DNA of 64,000 nucleotides, taken from Hugenholtzia roseola DSM 9546. Lineage in GTDB: Bacteria; Bacteroidota; Bacteroidia; Cytophagales; Bernardetiaceae. Where the stretch lies: positions 86,408 to 150,407 of the forward strand of contig NZ_KE383878.1 of assembly GCF_000422585.1 (NCBI RefSeq), written 5' to 3'. The notes beneath the pieces are model-generated. The model ran no database searches. It was not told where the DNA came from and saw only the letters and a program-made list of their open reading frames with translations. The position numbers and the translations under genes were made by a program. Shown here one piece after another: positions 8,658-18,000 of this stretch; position 1 is the stretch's first letter; each line of letters begins with the position of its first letter.

Positions 8658-11084
8658 ATGAGCAATACAGCCACTGCTACGGCGGTAGAAAAGAAAGCCG
8701 CACAACGCCATATCCGCAAAGTTGCGATTTTGGGTTCAGGCGTGATGGGTTCGCGCATCGCCTGCCACTTCGCCAATATCGGTTGCGAGGTGGTTCTTTT
8801 GGATATTGTGCCTTTCGATTTGAAAGAAGCCGACCAAAACAACGCCGCCGCCCGCAATGCCTTAGTGAATAAGTTTCTGACCGAAGCCATCAAATCTAAA
8901 CCTGCACCGCTCTATCACGCTGGCTCTGCCAAGCTCATCAAGACAGGCAATCTGACCGATAACTTAGAATGGATAGCCGATTGCGACCTTATCTTAGAGG
9001 CGGTCATCGAGCGATTGGACATCAAACAACAACTTTTTGAGCGTGTAGAAAAGTACCGTCGCGCGGACGCTATCGTGGCTTCGAATACTTCGGGTATTCC
9101 CATGAATATGCTCATTGCAGGCAGAAGCGAAGCCTTCCAAAAGCATTTCTGCGGCATGCACTTTTTCAATCCGCCCCGCTACCTGCGCCTTTTAGAGATT
9201 ATCCCTTCGGCAAAGACTGACCCCGAAATTGTGAAGTTTTTGCTCCACTATGGCGATTTGTACTTAGGCAAAGAAACCGTTTTGTGTAAAGATACGCCTG
9301 CCTTTATTGCAAACCGCGTAGGGGTTTTTGCGATTATGTCGACGCTACATGCCGTAGAAAAATATGGCTTGACCGTAGGCGAAGTAGATAAACTCACAGG
9401 TACGATTATCGGACGCGCCAAATCTGCCACCTTCCGCACCTTAGACGTAGTAGGTTTGGATACGACCATTAAAGTAGCCAAAGGACTGGCTGATAATTTG
9501 CCCAACGACGAACAAAAACACAAGTTTGCCCTGCCTGCCATTGTATCCGAACTCGAAAAAAGAGGCTGGTTTGGCGATAAAACCAAACAAGGCTACTACA
9601 AAAAAGTAAAATCTGATAGTGGCAAAAGCGACATCTTAGAACTCGACCTGACTACTTACGAGTACAAAGCCGCCGAAAAAGCCGACATCAAACTTTTTGG
9701 CAAGCTCAAAGATGAAGATGATTTGAAAAAACGCTTTCCCATTCTTATCAAAGATGAAAGCAAATACGGCGAATTTTTCCGCACCACTTTTTATGAGGTC
9801 TTTGCCTATGTTTCGAATCGCGTTCCCGAAATTGCAGACCACCTTTATCAAATCGATAAAGCCGTTTGTGCAGGTTTCGGTTGGGAAATTGGTGCTTTCG
9901 AAATCTGGGACACTTTGGGCGTAGCACAGACAGCCGCCAAAATCAAGGAGGCAGGCTTAACAGTAGCCGCTTGGGTAGAAGAAATGATTGCAGCAGGTTG
10001 CGATACCTTCTATCGCACCGAAAACGGCAAAAAGCAGTATTACGACATCAATACCAAATCCTACCAAAACATTGCAGGAACGGAAGACTTCATCATCTTA
10101 GATGCACTTCGCAAAACCAACAAAGTGTGGGGCAACGACGGCACTACCGTTCACGACTTAGGCGATGGTATCTTGGGCTTGGAGTTTCATACCAAAATGA
10201 ACGCCATCGGTGCAGAAGTCATCGAGGGTATTCATACGGCTATCAATCTGGCAGAAAAAGATTTTCGTGGCTTGGTTATCGGCAATGATGCACCCAACTA
10301 TTCAGCAGGGGCAAATTTGGCGATGCTCTACATGTACGCTTTGGAGCAGGAATATGACGAAGTAGAGATGATGATTCGCCAATTCCAAAATGCGATGATG
10401 CGTATTCGCTACTCTGCCATTCCCGTCGTTACTGCGCCTGCGGGCTTGGTCTTGGGCGGCGGCTGCGAATCTATCCTACATGCCGACCATGTGCAGGCAC
10501 ATGCCGAAAGTTATGTAGGCTTGGTAGAAGTAGGCGTAGGTCTGATTCCTGCGGGCGGCGGTACGAAAGAAATGGTCTTGCGTACAGCGGATAGCTTTGT
10601 AGAAGGCGACCCTAAAATCAACCGTTTGCAGCAAATTTTTATGAACATCGCCACTGCCAAAGTCGCTACCTCTGCCGAAGAAGCACGCGAAATGGGCTAT
10701 CTGCGCAAATCGGACAGTGTTACATACAATCGCTCACGCCTTTTAGCTGATGCCAAACAAGCCGCCATCGAGCTTTACGAAGCAGGCTACACGCAGCCCG
10801 TACAGCGCACCGATATTTTCGTAGAAGGACGCTCTGCCTTGGCTACCTTCACCGCAGGCGCAGTGGGTATGCTTTACGGACATTACGCCACCGAACACGA
10901 CATCAAGATTGCCAAAAAGTTAGCCTACGTCATCTGTGGCGGCGACCTTTCGGGCAGTGCCTATGTTTCCGAACAATACCTACTCGACTTAGAGCGCGAA
11001 GCCTTCCTTTCGCTTACTGCCGAACCTAAGACTTTGGAGCGTATTCAAAGTATTCTATTCAAAGGCAAGCCTTTGAGAAACTAA
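8658..11084 (+). CDS. 3-hydroxyacyl-CoA dehydrogenase / enoyl-CoA hydratase, FadB-like
   Basis: This is a bifunctional beta-oxidation enzyme of about 808 residues. The NAD-binding site 'GSGVMG' is at residues 26-31, followed by the 3-hydroxyacyl-CoA dehydrogenase core ('ASNTSGIPMN', 'HFFNPPRYLRLLEII' with the catalytic His, then 'DTPAFIANRVG'). The C-terminal part is an enoyl-CoA hydratase-like domain with 'LVLGGGCESILHAD' (oxyanion-hole glycines) and 'VGVGLIPAGGGTKEM'. The domain order is dehydrogenase first, the reverse of E. coli FadB and normal for Bacteroidota. I use the ATG at 8658: an upstream GTG at 8565 would lie inside the -7 element. The thiolase gene follows, so the two probably form the trifunctional system. 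Confidence 0.93.
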   Translation: MSNTATATAVEKKAAQRHIRKVAILGSGVMGSRIACHFANIGCEVVLLDIVPFDLKEADQNNAAARNALVNKFLTEAIKSKPAPLYHAGSAKLIKTGNLTDNLEWIADCDLILEAVIERLDIKQQLFERVEKYRRADAIVASNTSGIPMNMLIAGRSEAFQKHFCGMHFFNPPRYLRLLEIIPSAKTDPEIVKFLLHYGDLYLGKETVLCKDTPAFIANRVGVFAIMSTLHAVEKYGLTVGEVDKLTGTIIGRAKSATFRTLDVVGLDTTIKVAKGLADNLPNDEQKHKFALPAIVSELEKRGWFGDKTKQGYYKKVKSDSGKSDILELDLTTYEYKAAEKADIKLFGKLKDEDDLKKRFPILIKDESKYGEFFRTTFYEVFAYVSNRVPEIADHLYQIDKAVCAGFGWEIGAFEIWDTLGVAQTAAKIKEAGLTVAAWVEEMIAAGCDTFYRTENGKKQYYDINTKSYQNIAGTEDFIILDALRKTNKVWGNDGTTVHDLGDGILGLEFHTKMNAIGAEVIEGIHTAINLAEKDFRGLVIGNDAPNYSAGANLAMLYMYALEQEYDEVEMMIRQFQNAMMRIRYSAIPVVTAPAGLVLGGGCESILHADHVQAHAESYVGLVEVGVGLIPAGGGTKEMVLRTADSFVEGDPKINRLQQIFMNIATAKVATSAEEAREMGYLRKSDSVTYNRSRLLADAKQAAIELYEAGYTQPVQRTDIFVEGRSALATFTAGAVGMLYGHYATEHDIKIAKKLAYVICGGDLSGSAYVSEQYLLDLEREAFLSLTAEPKTLERIQSILFKGKPLRN

Positions 11085-11125
11085 CCTTTGGCGAGAAGCA
11101 AGCCCTTGGCGAGGTTAGTTTTTAT
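11080..11125 (+). terminator. hairpin overlapping the end of the FadB-like gene
   Basis: ACTAACC (11080-11086, covering the stop codon) pairs with GGTTAGT (11113-11119) and is followed by TTTTATTT. The loop holds two copies of a TTGGCGAG motif. It could partly terminate transcription between the two beta-oxidation genes. Confidence 0.5.
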
Positions 11126-11203
11126 TTCAAATGCAACTCACGCCGCCCTTCCTTTTAGAGAAGGTTCGAAAGCCAAAAGACTTTTTTATACAAATATAAA
11201 AAA

Positions 11204-11248
11204 GCCAAGACCGAAAAAAGTCCCTCGCTATCAGGTGAGGGGCTTGGC
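11204..11248 (+). promoter_or_regulatory. two-part hairpin upstream of the thiolase
   Basis: An outer stem GCCAAG/CTTGGC encloses an inner stem CCCTC/GAGGG. The structure ends 48 nt before the thiolase ATG. It could set the ratio of the two enzymes or protect the downstream message; no known riboswitch fits. Confidence 0.45.
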
Positions 11249-11296
11249 GTGGAGTTGATTCATTCTTTCCTTTCTACCCAAAACGAACTTTATACT

Positions 11297-12469
11297 ATGA
11301 ACGCATATATTGTCGCAGGCTATCGTACCGCCGTAGCCAAAGCCAAAAGAGGGGGCTTTAAAAATTATCGTCCTGATGATTTGGCTGCCGAAGTTATCAA
11401 ACATTTGGTACAATCTATTCCCAATTTCGAGGCTGAAAAAGTAGATGACCTTATCGTAGGCAATGCCATTCCCGAAGGCGAACAGGGCATGCAGATGGGG
11501 CGCATTATTTCGCTTCTTTCACTGCCCCTAAACGTACCCGGTATGGTCTTGAATCGCTACTGTGGCTCTGGTTTGGAGGCGATAGGCATTGCCGCTTCGC
11601 GTATTCACGCAGGCACAGCCGACTGTATCATTGCAGGGGGAACAGAGTCCATGTCGTTTCTGCCTATGATGGGCTACCGTCCGTCTTTGAATTGGAATTT
11701 GGTGAGCAAAAATCCTGAATATATGCTCTCTATGGGTCTGACGGCAGAAGAGATTGCGCGTCAGTACAAAATTGGCAGGGCAGCACAAGACGAATTTGCC
11801 TACCATTCGCACCAAAAAGCGATTAAGGCAATAGAAACGGGTAAATTTAAAGACCAGATTGTGCCTATCGAAGTAGAAGAAATTTTTGTGCAAAACGATA
11901 AAAAAATAAGCAAGAAGTTTGTCGTTGATACCGACGAAGGACCGCGTGGCGATACCACCGTAGAGGCACTTGCGGGCTTGCGTCCAGCCTTTGCCGCCGA
12001 CGGAACGGTTACGGCAGGCAATGCCTCACAGACCTCCGACGGGGCAGCCTTTGTGATGCTTATGTCTGAAAAGATGGTCAATGAATTGGGTCTGAAACCT
12101 ATTGCGCGTCTGATGTCTTACACTTCGGCAGGCGTAGACCCGCGCATTATGGGTATCGGTCCTGTGGCGGCTGTGCCAAAAGCCTTGAAGCAGGCAGGCT
12201 TACAACTTTCTGATATTCAGCAAGTTGAGCTTAACGAAGCCTTTGCCGTACAAGCCTTAGCCGTTATCCAAGAGTTGGGCTTAGACCCCAATATCGTCAA
12301 TCCTAACGGTGGAGCGATTGCCTTAGGACACCCCTTAGGCTGCACAGGCGCGAAACTTTCCGTTCAGCTTCTCAACGAAATGCGCCTCCGCAACCAAAAA
12401 TACGGCATGGTTACTGCCTGTATCGGCGGCGGACAGGGCATTGCAGGCATCTACGAACTACTAAACTAA
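11297..12469 (+). CDS. acetyl-CoA C-acyltransferase (thiolase, FadA-like)
   Basis: The 390-residue protein is a typical degradative thiolase, which cleaves 3-ketoacyl-CoA with CoA to release acetyl-CoA. The nucleophile Cys89 sits in '[12 protein letters not shown]'. '[11 protein letters not shown]', '[15 protein letters not shown]' (catalytic His) and '[15 protein letters not shown]' (second Cys) follow in the usual order. The ATG at 11297 is chosen over a TTG at 11249 because '[16 protein letters not shown]' matches thiolase N-termini. It partners with the FadB-like enzyme 212 bp upstream. Confidence 0.94.
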   Translation: MNAYIVAGYRTAVAKAKRGGFKNYRPDDLAAEVIKHLVQSIPNFEAEKVDDLIVGNAIPEGEQGMQMGRIISLLSLPLNVPGMVLNRYCGSGLEAIGIAASRIHAGTADCIIAGGTESMSFLPMMGYRPSLNWNLVSKNPEYMLSMGLTAEEIARQYKIGRAAQDEFAYHSHQKAIKAIETGKFKDQIVPIEVEEIFVQNDKKISKKFVVDTDEGPRGDTTVEALAGLRPAFAADGTVTAGNASQTSDGAAFVMLMSEKMVNELGLKPIARLMSYTSAGVDPRIMGIGPVAAVPKALKQAGLQLSDIQQVELNEAFAVQALAVIQELGLDPNIVNPNGGAIALGHPLGCTGAKLSVQLLNEMRLRNQKYGMVTACIGGGQGIAGIYELLN

Positions 12470-12476
12470 ACCCCAA

Positions 12477-12504
12477 AAAAGCCCCTTGCAAAAGGGGCTT
12501 TTTT
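12477..12504. terminator. bidirectional terminator between thiolase and 2OG oxygenase genes
   Basis: AAAAGCCCC and GGGGCTTTT form a perfect 9-bp stem with an 8-nt loop, with A-run and T-run on either side. It lies between two convergent genes and can serve both. Confidence 0.9.
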
Positions 12505-12509
12505 GTTAT

Positions 12510-13073
12510 TTAAGCTATCGTCTTATCACTCACCACCCGATACATCACATCACTGCGCAAAACATATTTTGTACCTTCAATGACAGACACGCCCTCGTGC
12601 TTTTGCTCGTGAATAAAACAGAGTGCCATTCCCGTTTGAGGGCGAATGGTGAAGTTATCAAATTTAGTTTCACCACCCGTAAAATCTTGGTTTAAATAAA
12701 TCATAAAAGTAATTCTACTTTCTTCTATTTCATTGCGTCTAAAACGCCCATCAATATGCCTTTTGAAACGCTGCATTGGCTCATACCTATAAAAACGAAA
12801 CTGCTCGTTTAGCCCTACGGCACTGCTATTTTCAATCGTCGGAGGACAAAAATCTTTTAATTTTAGCCAAAATTGTTTTGCTAAATTTTCATCTTGATAA
12901 ACTAATCTATCATTATTTCGAATGTTTTTTATCATTTTTTCGCCACTTGCCAAACCGACAGTTGCCTCCTGATAGCCTTGCTGCTCGCTAAAAAGAATAA
13001 GGTCTTCACAGGTTTTTGGCGACAAAAAATTGTCTATTGTCCAAACTTGGGAATTGTGATAGGTCGGAAGCAT
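12510..13073 (-). CDS. 2-oxoglutarate/Fe(II) oxygenase, prolyl 4-hydroxylase type
   Basis: The 187-residue protein carries the iron triad of the P4Hc fold: His and Asp in 'RHIDGRFRRN' (about residues 101-105) and the distal His in 'HEQKHEGVSVIEGTKYVLRSDVMY' (about 155-175), with a basic residue after it for 2-oxoglutarate. The motif 'FRFYRYEPMQRFKRHID' is shared with eukaryotic-like prolyl hydroxylases. The substrate may be a protein or a small molecule; sequence does not tell. It is downstream of the MurG-like glycosyltransferase gene on the opposite side of a 36-bp gap from it and ends at a shared terminator. Confidence 0.85.
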   Translation of the reverse strand: MLPTYHNSQVWTIDNFLSPKTCEDLILFSEQQGYQEATVGLASGEKMIKNIRNNDRLVYQDENLAKQFWLKLKDFCPPTIENSSAVGLNEQFRFYRYEPMQRFKRHIDGRFRRNEIEESRITFMIYLNQDFTGGETKFDNFTIRPQTGMALCFIHEQKHEGVSVIEGTKYVLRSDVMYRVVSDKTIA

Positions 13074-13109
13074 AACGTTTTATATTTTTGTGTGAGATAG
13101 TAAGATTTA

Positions 13110-14267
13110 TTAGTTCAATAATCCCAAAATCGCGTGGGCAGCCTTTTGCGCACCATTTAAAGCTACCAATTCTGCCATTTTGTTTTTATCTAATATTTTT
13201 TTTGTACCAAATAATTCTGCACCCAACTTTTCTACCCAATCTTTCGAGGTAACCAATTCATTTTCAAGCACAAAAAAGGCAGCCCCTGCCGTTGCTGCTT
13301 TTTGAGCGCGTGCCATTTGGTCGTCGTAGCCGCGTGCTTTGGGCAAAAAAAGAGTAGGCACTTGCGCCTGCAAAAGTTCGTGAAAAGTATTATAGCCCGC
13401 TGCACTAATAGCCCCATCAAAGGCAAGCATTAGTTCAGCAATTGGATAATATTCTTTCTGAAAAATAGAAATGCCTTCTGCCTCCAAAGCCGCTGCTGCC
13501 ATAGAAAGCGAAGTAGTGCCACGCATAGAGAGCGGGGCTTGTGGGAAGAAAATATCAAATATTAAGTTTTTATTTTTCTTTTTAAAATCTAATATCTTTT
13601 CAAAAATAATTTCGTAATTTTCAAGCGTTGTTTTATCACCACCGCCGCCTAAGTTTACAAAAAGTAACTTTTTTTGTGCCAAAACCCCTATTATCTTACG
13701 CGCCTCCTCTCTTGGCAGAAGTTCGGCAGTATTTCGAATCAGAATCTCACCCGCCCAACACAATTTTTTCGAATCAGGAACAGGAATTTGAGCCGTATTT
13801 TCCCTATGAGGTGCAATAATTAAATCATAAAAATTCTGGATTTGAATTTTTTGAAGGGTTAGATTTTTTTGTTCTCTATGAATGAAAACTTTTTTCATGC
13901 CCAAATTTGCACCCAAGATGCCACCTAATTCCTGCAAAGCCCCCAACGGAAAAGTATCCACCACAATTGCTTTTGGCTGATAAATTCCGATAAGGGCATG
14001 TAAGATTTGTAAGTAAGATTGCGTTAGTTTTTTACGGCTCAACCCTACAAGCTGCGCCGAAGTCTTGCTTGGAACTTTATAGCAAGCAAAACCTTCCTGA
14101 TATACCACTTGCGCCGCTTCCGAAGAAACAAAAAAAAGTGGTGTAAGGTTAGGATCTTTTTTGCGCAATTCGCGTGCTATCGCAAGCAAGCGTGTAAGAT
14201 GCCCCAAGCCCAAACCATTGACTGCATAAAAGAGAATATACAAAATTTTACTTTTTAAAGTAAGCAA
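13110..14267 (-). CDS. MurG-like (GT28-type) glycosyltransferase, probable TTG start
   Basis: About 385 residues with the two-domain GT-B build of family 28. The N-terminus reads 'FYAVNGLGLGHLTRLLAIA', the glycine-rich loop of MurG-like and COG4671-type enzymes, and the C-terminal half has 'FVNLGGGGDKTT' and 'AISAAGYNTFHELLQAQVPT', matching the UDP-sugar binding region. The gene has no ATG before residue 120 or so; an in-frame stop lies just upstream, and the possible starts are TTG at 14267 or TTG at 14243. It begins 15 nt after the acidic protein gene, so translation may be coupled. Acceptor unknown. Confidence 0.8.
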   Translation of the reverse strand: MLTLKSKILYILFYAVNGLGLGHLTRLLAIARELRKKDPNLTPLFFVSSEAAQVVYQEGFACYKVPSKTSAQLVGLSRKKLTQSYLQILHALIGIYQPKAIVVDTFPLGALQELGGILGANLGMKKVFIHREQKNLTLQKIQIQNFYDLIIAPHRENTAQIPVPDSKKLCWAGEILIRNTAELLPREEARKIIGVLAQKKLLFVNLGGGGDKTTLENYEIIFEKILDFKKKNKNLIFDIFFPQAPLSMRGTTSLSMAAAALEAEGISIFQKEYYPIAELMLAFDGAISAAGYNTFHELLQAQVPTLFLPKARGYDDQMARAQKAATAGAAFFVLENELVTSKDWVEKLGAELFGTKKILDKNKMAELVALNGAQKAAHAILGLLN

Positions 14268-14282
14268 AATATTTTCTAAAAA

Positions 14283-14924
14283 TTAAGACTCATCAGATTC
14301 TTCTTCCGAATCTTCTTCTGACTCATCTTCTGACTCATCTTCTGAACTATTTTCCAAACTATCTTCTAAATTATCCTCTATCTCCTCTTCCGACAACGCA
14401 AAAACTGCCGCCGCCAAGTCGGTATCCTCGTTGTCGTCTTCACCCCAATAGTCGTCATTTATTTCATCATCTTGTTCATTTTCTATATAAATATCGTTAT
14501 CGTATTCTTCGTAAAAATCGTCTTCCTCCTCGTAAATTTCGCCCCTATGCAGCGCATGAATACGCTTGAGCTGTACCTCCAAAGCGCGTTTTGCCTCACC
14601 ACTTAATTGCAAACCTTCAAACAAACCTTCTATAAAGGTCAGTTCTTCGTCTGAAACAACTCCATCTTCTAAAACCTGCTCTATCTGTTGGGTCAGTACT
14701 TCATACTTGACATCTTCTAAGTCATCTTCGGAAAGTCCTAATCTATCTTTCAAACTTAAAAGCATTTGCATCTCTTGTAGGGTAATAACCCCATCAGAAG
14801 CCGCTTGCTGGGCAGCTTCTAATAATTCGCTCCTTAGGTTTTTTACCGAAGCGAAACTTGTTGTTTCAGCATTTTGATTAAAAAAAAGCCGTACTTTTTG
14901 TAAAATATCAGAAAAAAAAGACAT
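14283..14924 (-). CDS. TerB-like protein with a very acidic tail
   Basis: The 213-residue protein has two parts. Residues about 25-125 are helical, with paired motifs 'ASDGVITLQEMQML' and 'LEDGVVSDEELTFIEGLF' resembling TerB-like tellurite-resistance domains, where Asp/Glu residues bind Ca2+. Residues about 135-213 are dominated by Asp, Glu and Ser, ending in Ser-Asp-Glu repeats ('EDESEDESEEDSEE'). No membrane segment or signal is seen. It sits between the helicase-nuclease and the MurG-like gene. Function unknown. Confidence 0.7.
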   Translation of the reverse strand: MSFFSDILQKVRLFFNQNAETTSFASVKNLRSELLEAAQQAASDGVITLQEMQMLLSLKDRLGLSEDDLEDVKYEVLTQQIEQVLEDGVVSDEELTFIEGLFEGLQLSGEAKRALEVQLKRIHALHRGEIYEEEDDFYEEYDNDIYIENEQDDEINDDYWGEDDNEDTDLAAAVFALSEEEIEDNLEDSLENSSEDESEDESEEDSEEESDES

Positions 14925-15032
14925 AGGTTCAAAAATTTAGAGGTGAAAAATAAAATCAAGCCTGCCGTAATAATAGGCGTTTTTAGCGAAAAAAACAAGC
15001 GCGATTCCGATTTTATCGCTTTTTACAGTTAT

Positions 15033-18000
15033 TTACTCTACCTCTTCCACTTTTAGTTGTTCGGTATAAACCAAAAATTTGCGAATTTTTGTAAAATTCA
15101 TGTGTGAAAGTGCCGCAGCATATTGGCTAATTTGTTCTTTATATTGTTCATTTGGAAAACCTGTTTTGTAGTCAATAATGGCTAACTGCCTATCTTTTCC
15201 AATGACCAACCTATCAGGTCGCATTACGCGCTTGCTGCCTTTGATAAGAATTTCCCGCTCATTTAGCACCCTTTGAATATAAGACCTGTCGTAATATTGT
15301 CGGATAAGGGGCAAACTTATCACACTTTTAATTTTAAAAATCAAATCTTTTTGCTCTTCTTTGGCAATATAACCCTCATCTACTAAGGCTTCTACCGCCT
15401 TTTCTACCTCCTGCGCGTATTGGATTTTTTCAAAAGCATAGTGCATAAGCAAGCCATCTTTTTTAGAAGAATACAAGTCTGTTACTTTGATATAGCTATC
15501 ATCATAACGCAAATTATTCTTTCGTACCTTAATTTTATGACGCGCTTCGGTGCTAATTAGTTTTTCTAATTTTAGTTCTTTTTTACTAATTTTTAAATGA
15601 GTTTTCAAAGTTTCACCCTTATTCGTATCCGAAGCCAAGACGACTTCTTCTTTGCCTATGTTTCTATCAAGATTATCTCGACGCTCGATATAAAAATTAA
15701 GTAAGCTACTAACATCTTTTATGTCGTCATAACCTATTTTATTAGTTATTTTTTTATAGGGAGTAATAATAAACAATTTATCAATCGGGCGTGTGAGGGC
15801 AACATAAAGCAAACTAAGGTTATCGATAAATACCTCTTGGTATTCTTTTACGACAAAAGGCTGAAAAACAGTATCATGGAACGCCTTTTTAGGATTGATA
15901 AGCAGCGTAGAAAGTTTTGAAGTAATATTATTTTCTTCCCATTCTATCCAAATTGGGCTATTAGGTTTGGGGTGAATACTCCAATCGGCAAAAGGCAAAA
16001 TAACTACAGGAAACTCCAAGCCCTTGCTCTTGTGGATACTCATAATGCGAATAGCCTGACTTTCGGGCGCAGACGAAATAGAAAGTGTATCCTTTTTACG
16101 ATGCCAATATTCCAGAAAATCTACTAAATTTCCGTTTTTTTTATGAATAAAATCAAAAACGACATCTAAGAATTTTTGAATGTAGAGTTGCTGATTTGGA
16201 GCTTTGAATAAATCAAAAATTCTAATCAATTCTTCTGCCAACTCATAAAGCGAAAGATGACGCAAAGATGCCAAATGAAAACGCCTTTGATAACGCTTGG
16301 ATATAAAATCTTCCAAAGCCTGCTCTTCATTCTGGTTGCAGGGCGCGGCAAAATCAAGGTAGTCCTGACCGCGAATGTCAGTTTTGCCTTTGCAATGTTT
16401 TTCTAAAAAACTAAGAAGGTGAAACTTTAAAGTAGGCTGCTGAAAGTTTTTCAATAGTTCAAAAAAAGAAACAAGAAAAGTAATAATAGAAGATGAGTTA
16501 AGCAAAAGCGACTCGCTTGAAATCACAGGAACGCCCTTTTCTATGAATTTTTCTGCCAAAAATGCTCCTTCTGCATTGTTTCGTACCAAAAGTGCAATAT
16601 CAGCAAAGGCATAACCTTGCCCGTTGAGGCGTTCTACCACTTCGAGGGTTTTTGAAAAAACAGCTTCTCTTCCTGCATTTTTGTCTTGTTTTTCTTCGCC
16701 CCCTATGCGAAAAACTACGACTTCGCCGCCCTCTTTTCCTGCTGCCTGCTGCTCGACCTCACGAAAGAATTTGGGCAAGTCGGGATTAGACTGCGTAAAT
16801 GCCTTTTTTATATATTCAAAAAAATTGTTATTAAATTCAACTATATTTTTTTTACTGCGCCTATTTGTATTTAAGTTCTGATTTTGCTGCTGCTCTTCGA
16901 AAACAGTTTCGTGTTCCTTTAAAATAGAGGCTTCGGGAACGCTACTCAATTGAGGCAAATGTACAATAATACTCGCATCTCCACCGCGCCAACGATAAAT
17001 GGCTTGTTTGGCATCTCCCACTACCATATTAAAAAAACCATATCCTAAACTATTTGCGATAAGCGGAATAAAATTGTGCCACTGTTTGATGGAAGTGTCC
17101 TGAAATTCGTCGATAAGAATGTGTTTGTACCGCTCACCCACACGTTCATAGATGTAGGGGACAGGTTCTTGTTCTACAATTTGATTTATTTTTTCGTTAA
17201 ATTCGCTCAAATATACTTGATTTTTATTTTCCTTCAACCACTCCATCTCCTGCTTAACTTGCTTCAAAGTCATAATCAAATAAATCTGGTTGCGCATCTG
17301 TACTGCTGCCATGTATGCACCCCGATACCTGTCCTTTATCGCCTCTATTTGCCCAACAACCGCCTCAATATCATCTGTTAAGCCTTTTATTATCTCTATT
17401 GCAGTATTGGGAACATCTCTTCCTGTACCTGCCCATTTTTTTAGTTTCATTCCTTTATCTGAAATATGAGTATTGCAAGATTTTGATTTTTCGTTATTAA
17501 AGGAATTATTTTTTAAATAGTCAAAGTTAGTATGATTTCTTAAATAAGTAGTTATCCCATTTGAACCATGATAAAAATATTCGGTTTTTAAATTATTAGC
17601 AGCAAAAACGTCAAGCAACTGTTGTGCGATTTCCTGTATTTGGGTGAAATGTTGCGTTTCTACTTCTTCAATAAATTCTAAATATTGCGCTTTTACTTTT
17701 TTTAAATCTGTGTTAGAAAGTTGGTAAATTTTCTGAATGGCATCTTGTGTATTTTCTTTGAAAAGGTTTCGCGCAAAATCTTTCAAAGCCGCTTCGATGT
17801 TCCAACTTTTATCATCTTCGGCATTTTTAAGTACAAATTCTGTCAGAATTTCGTTTAGATGTTTATCGCCTTTTGTTCCTACTTTTTGAAACAATCTATG
17901 TACGGCTTCTTCGATGACCGTTTCGGTATCCATCTCAATTTCAAAGTTTTGGGGCAGGTCTAAATCTTTTGAAAACGCCTGCACAATTCGCTTATTGAAG

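Noticed and set aside
14566-14877. Ser-rich plus-strand frame opposite the TerB-like gene
   Set aside because: It is antisense shadow; the minus-strand protein has a coherent domain pattern.
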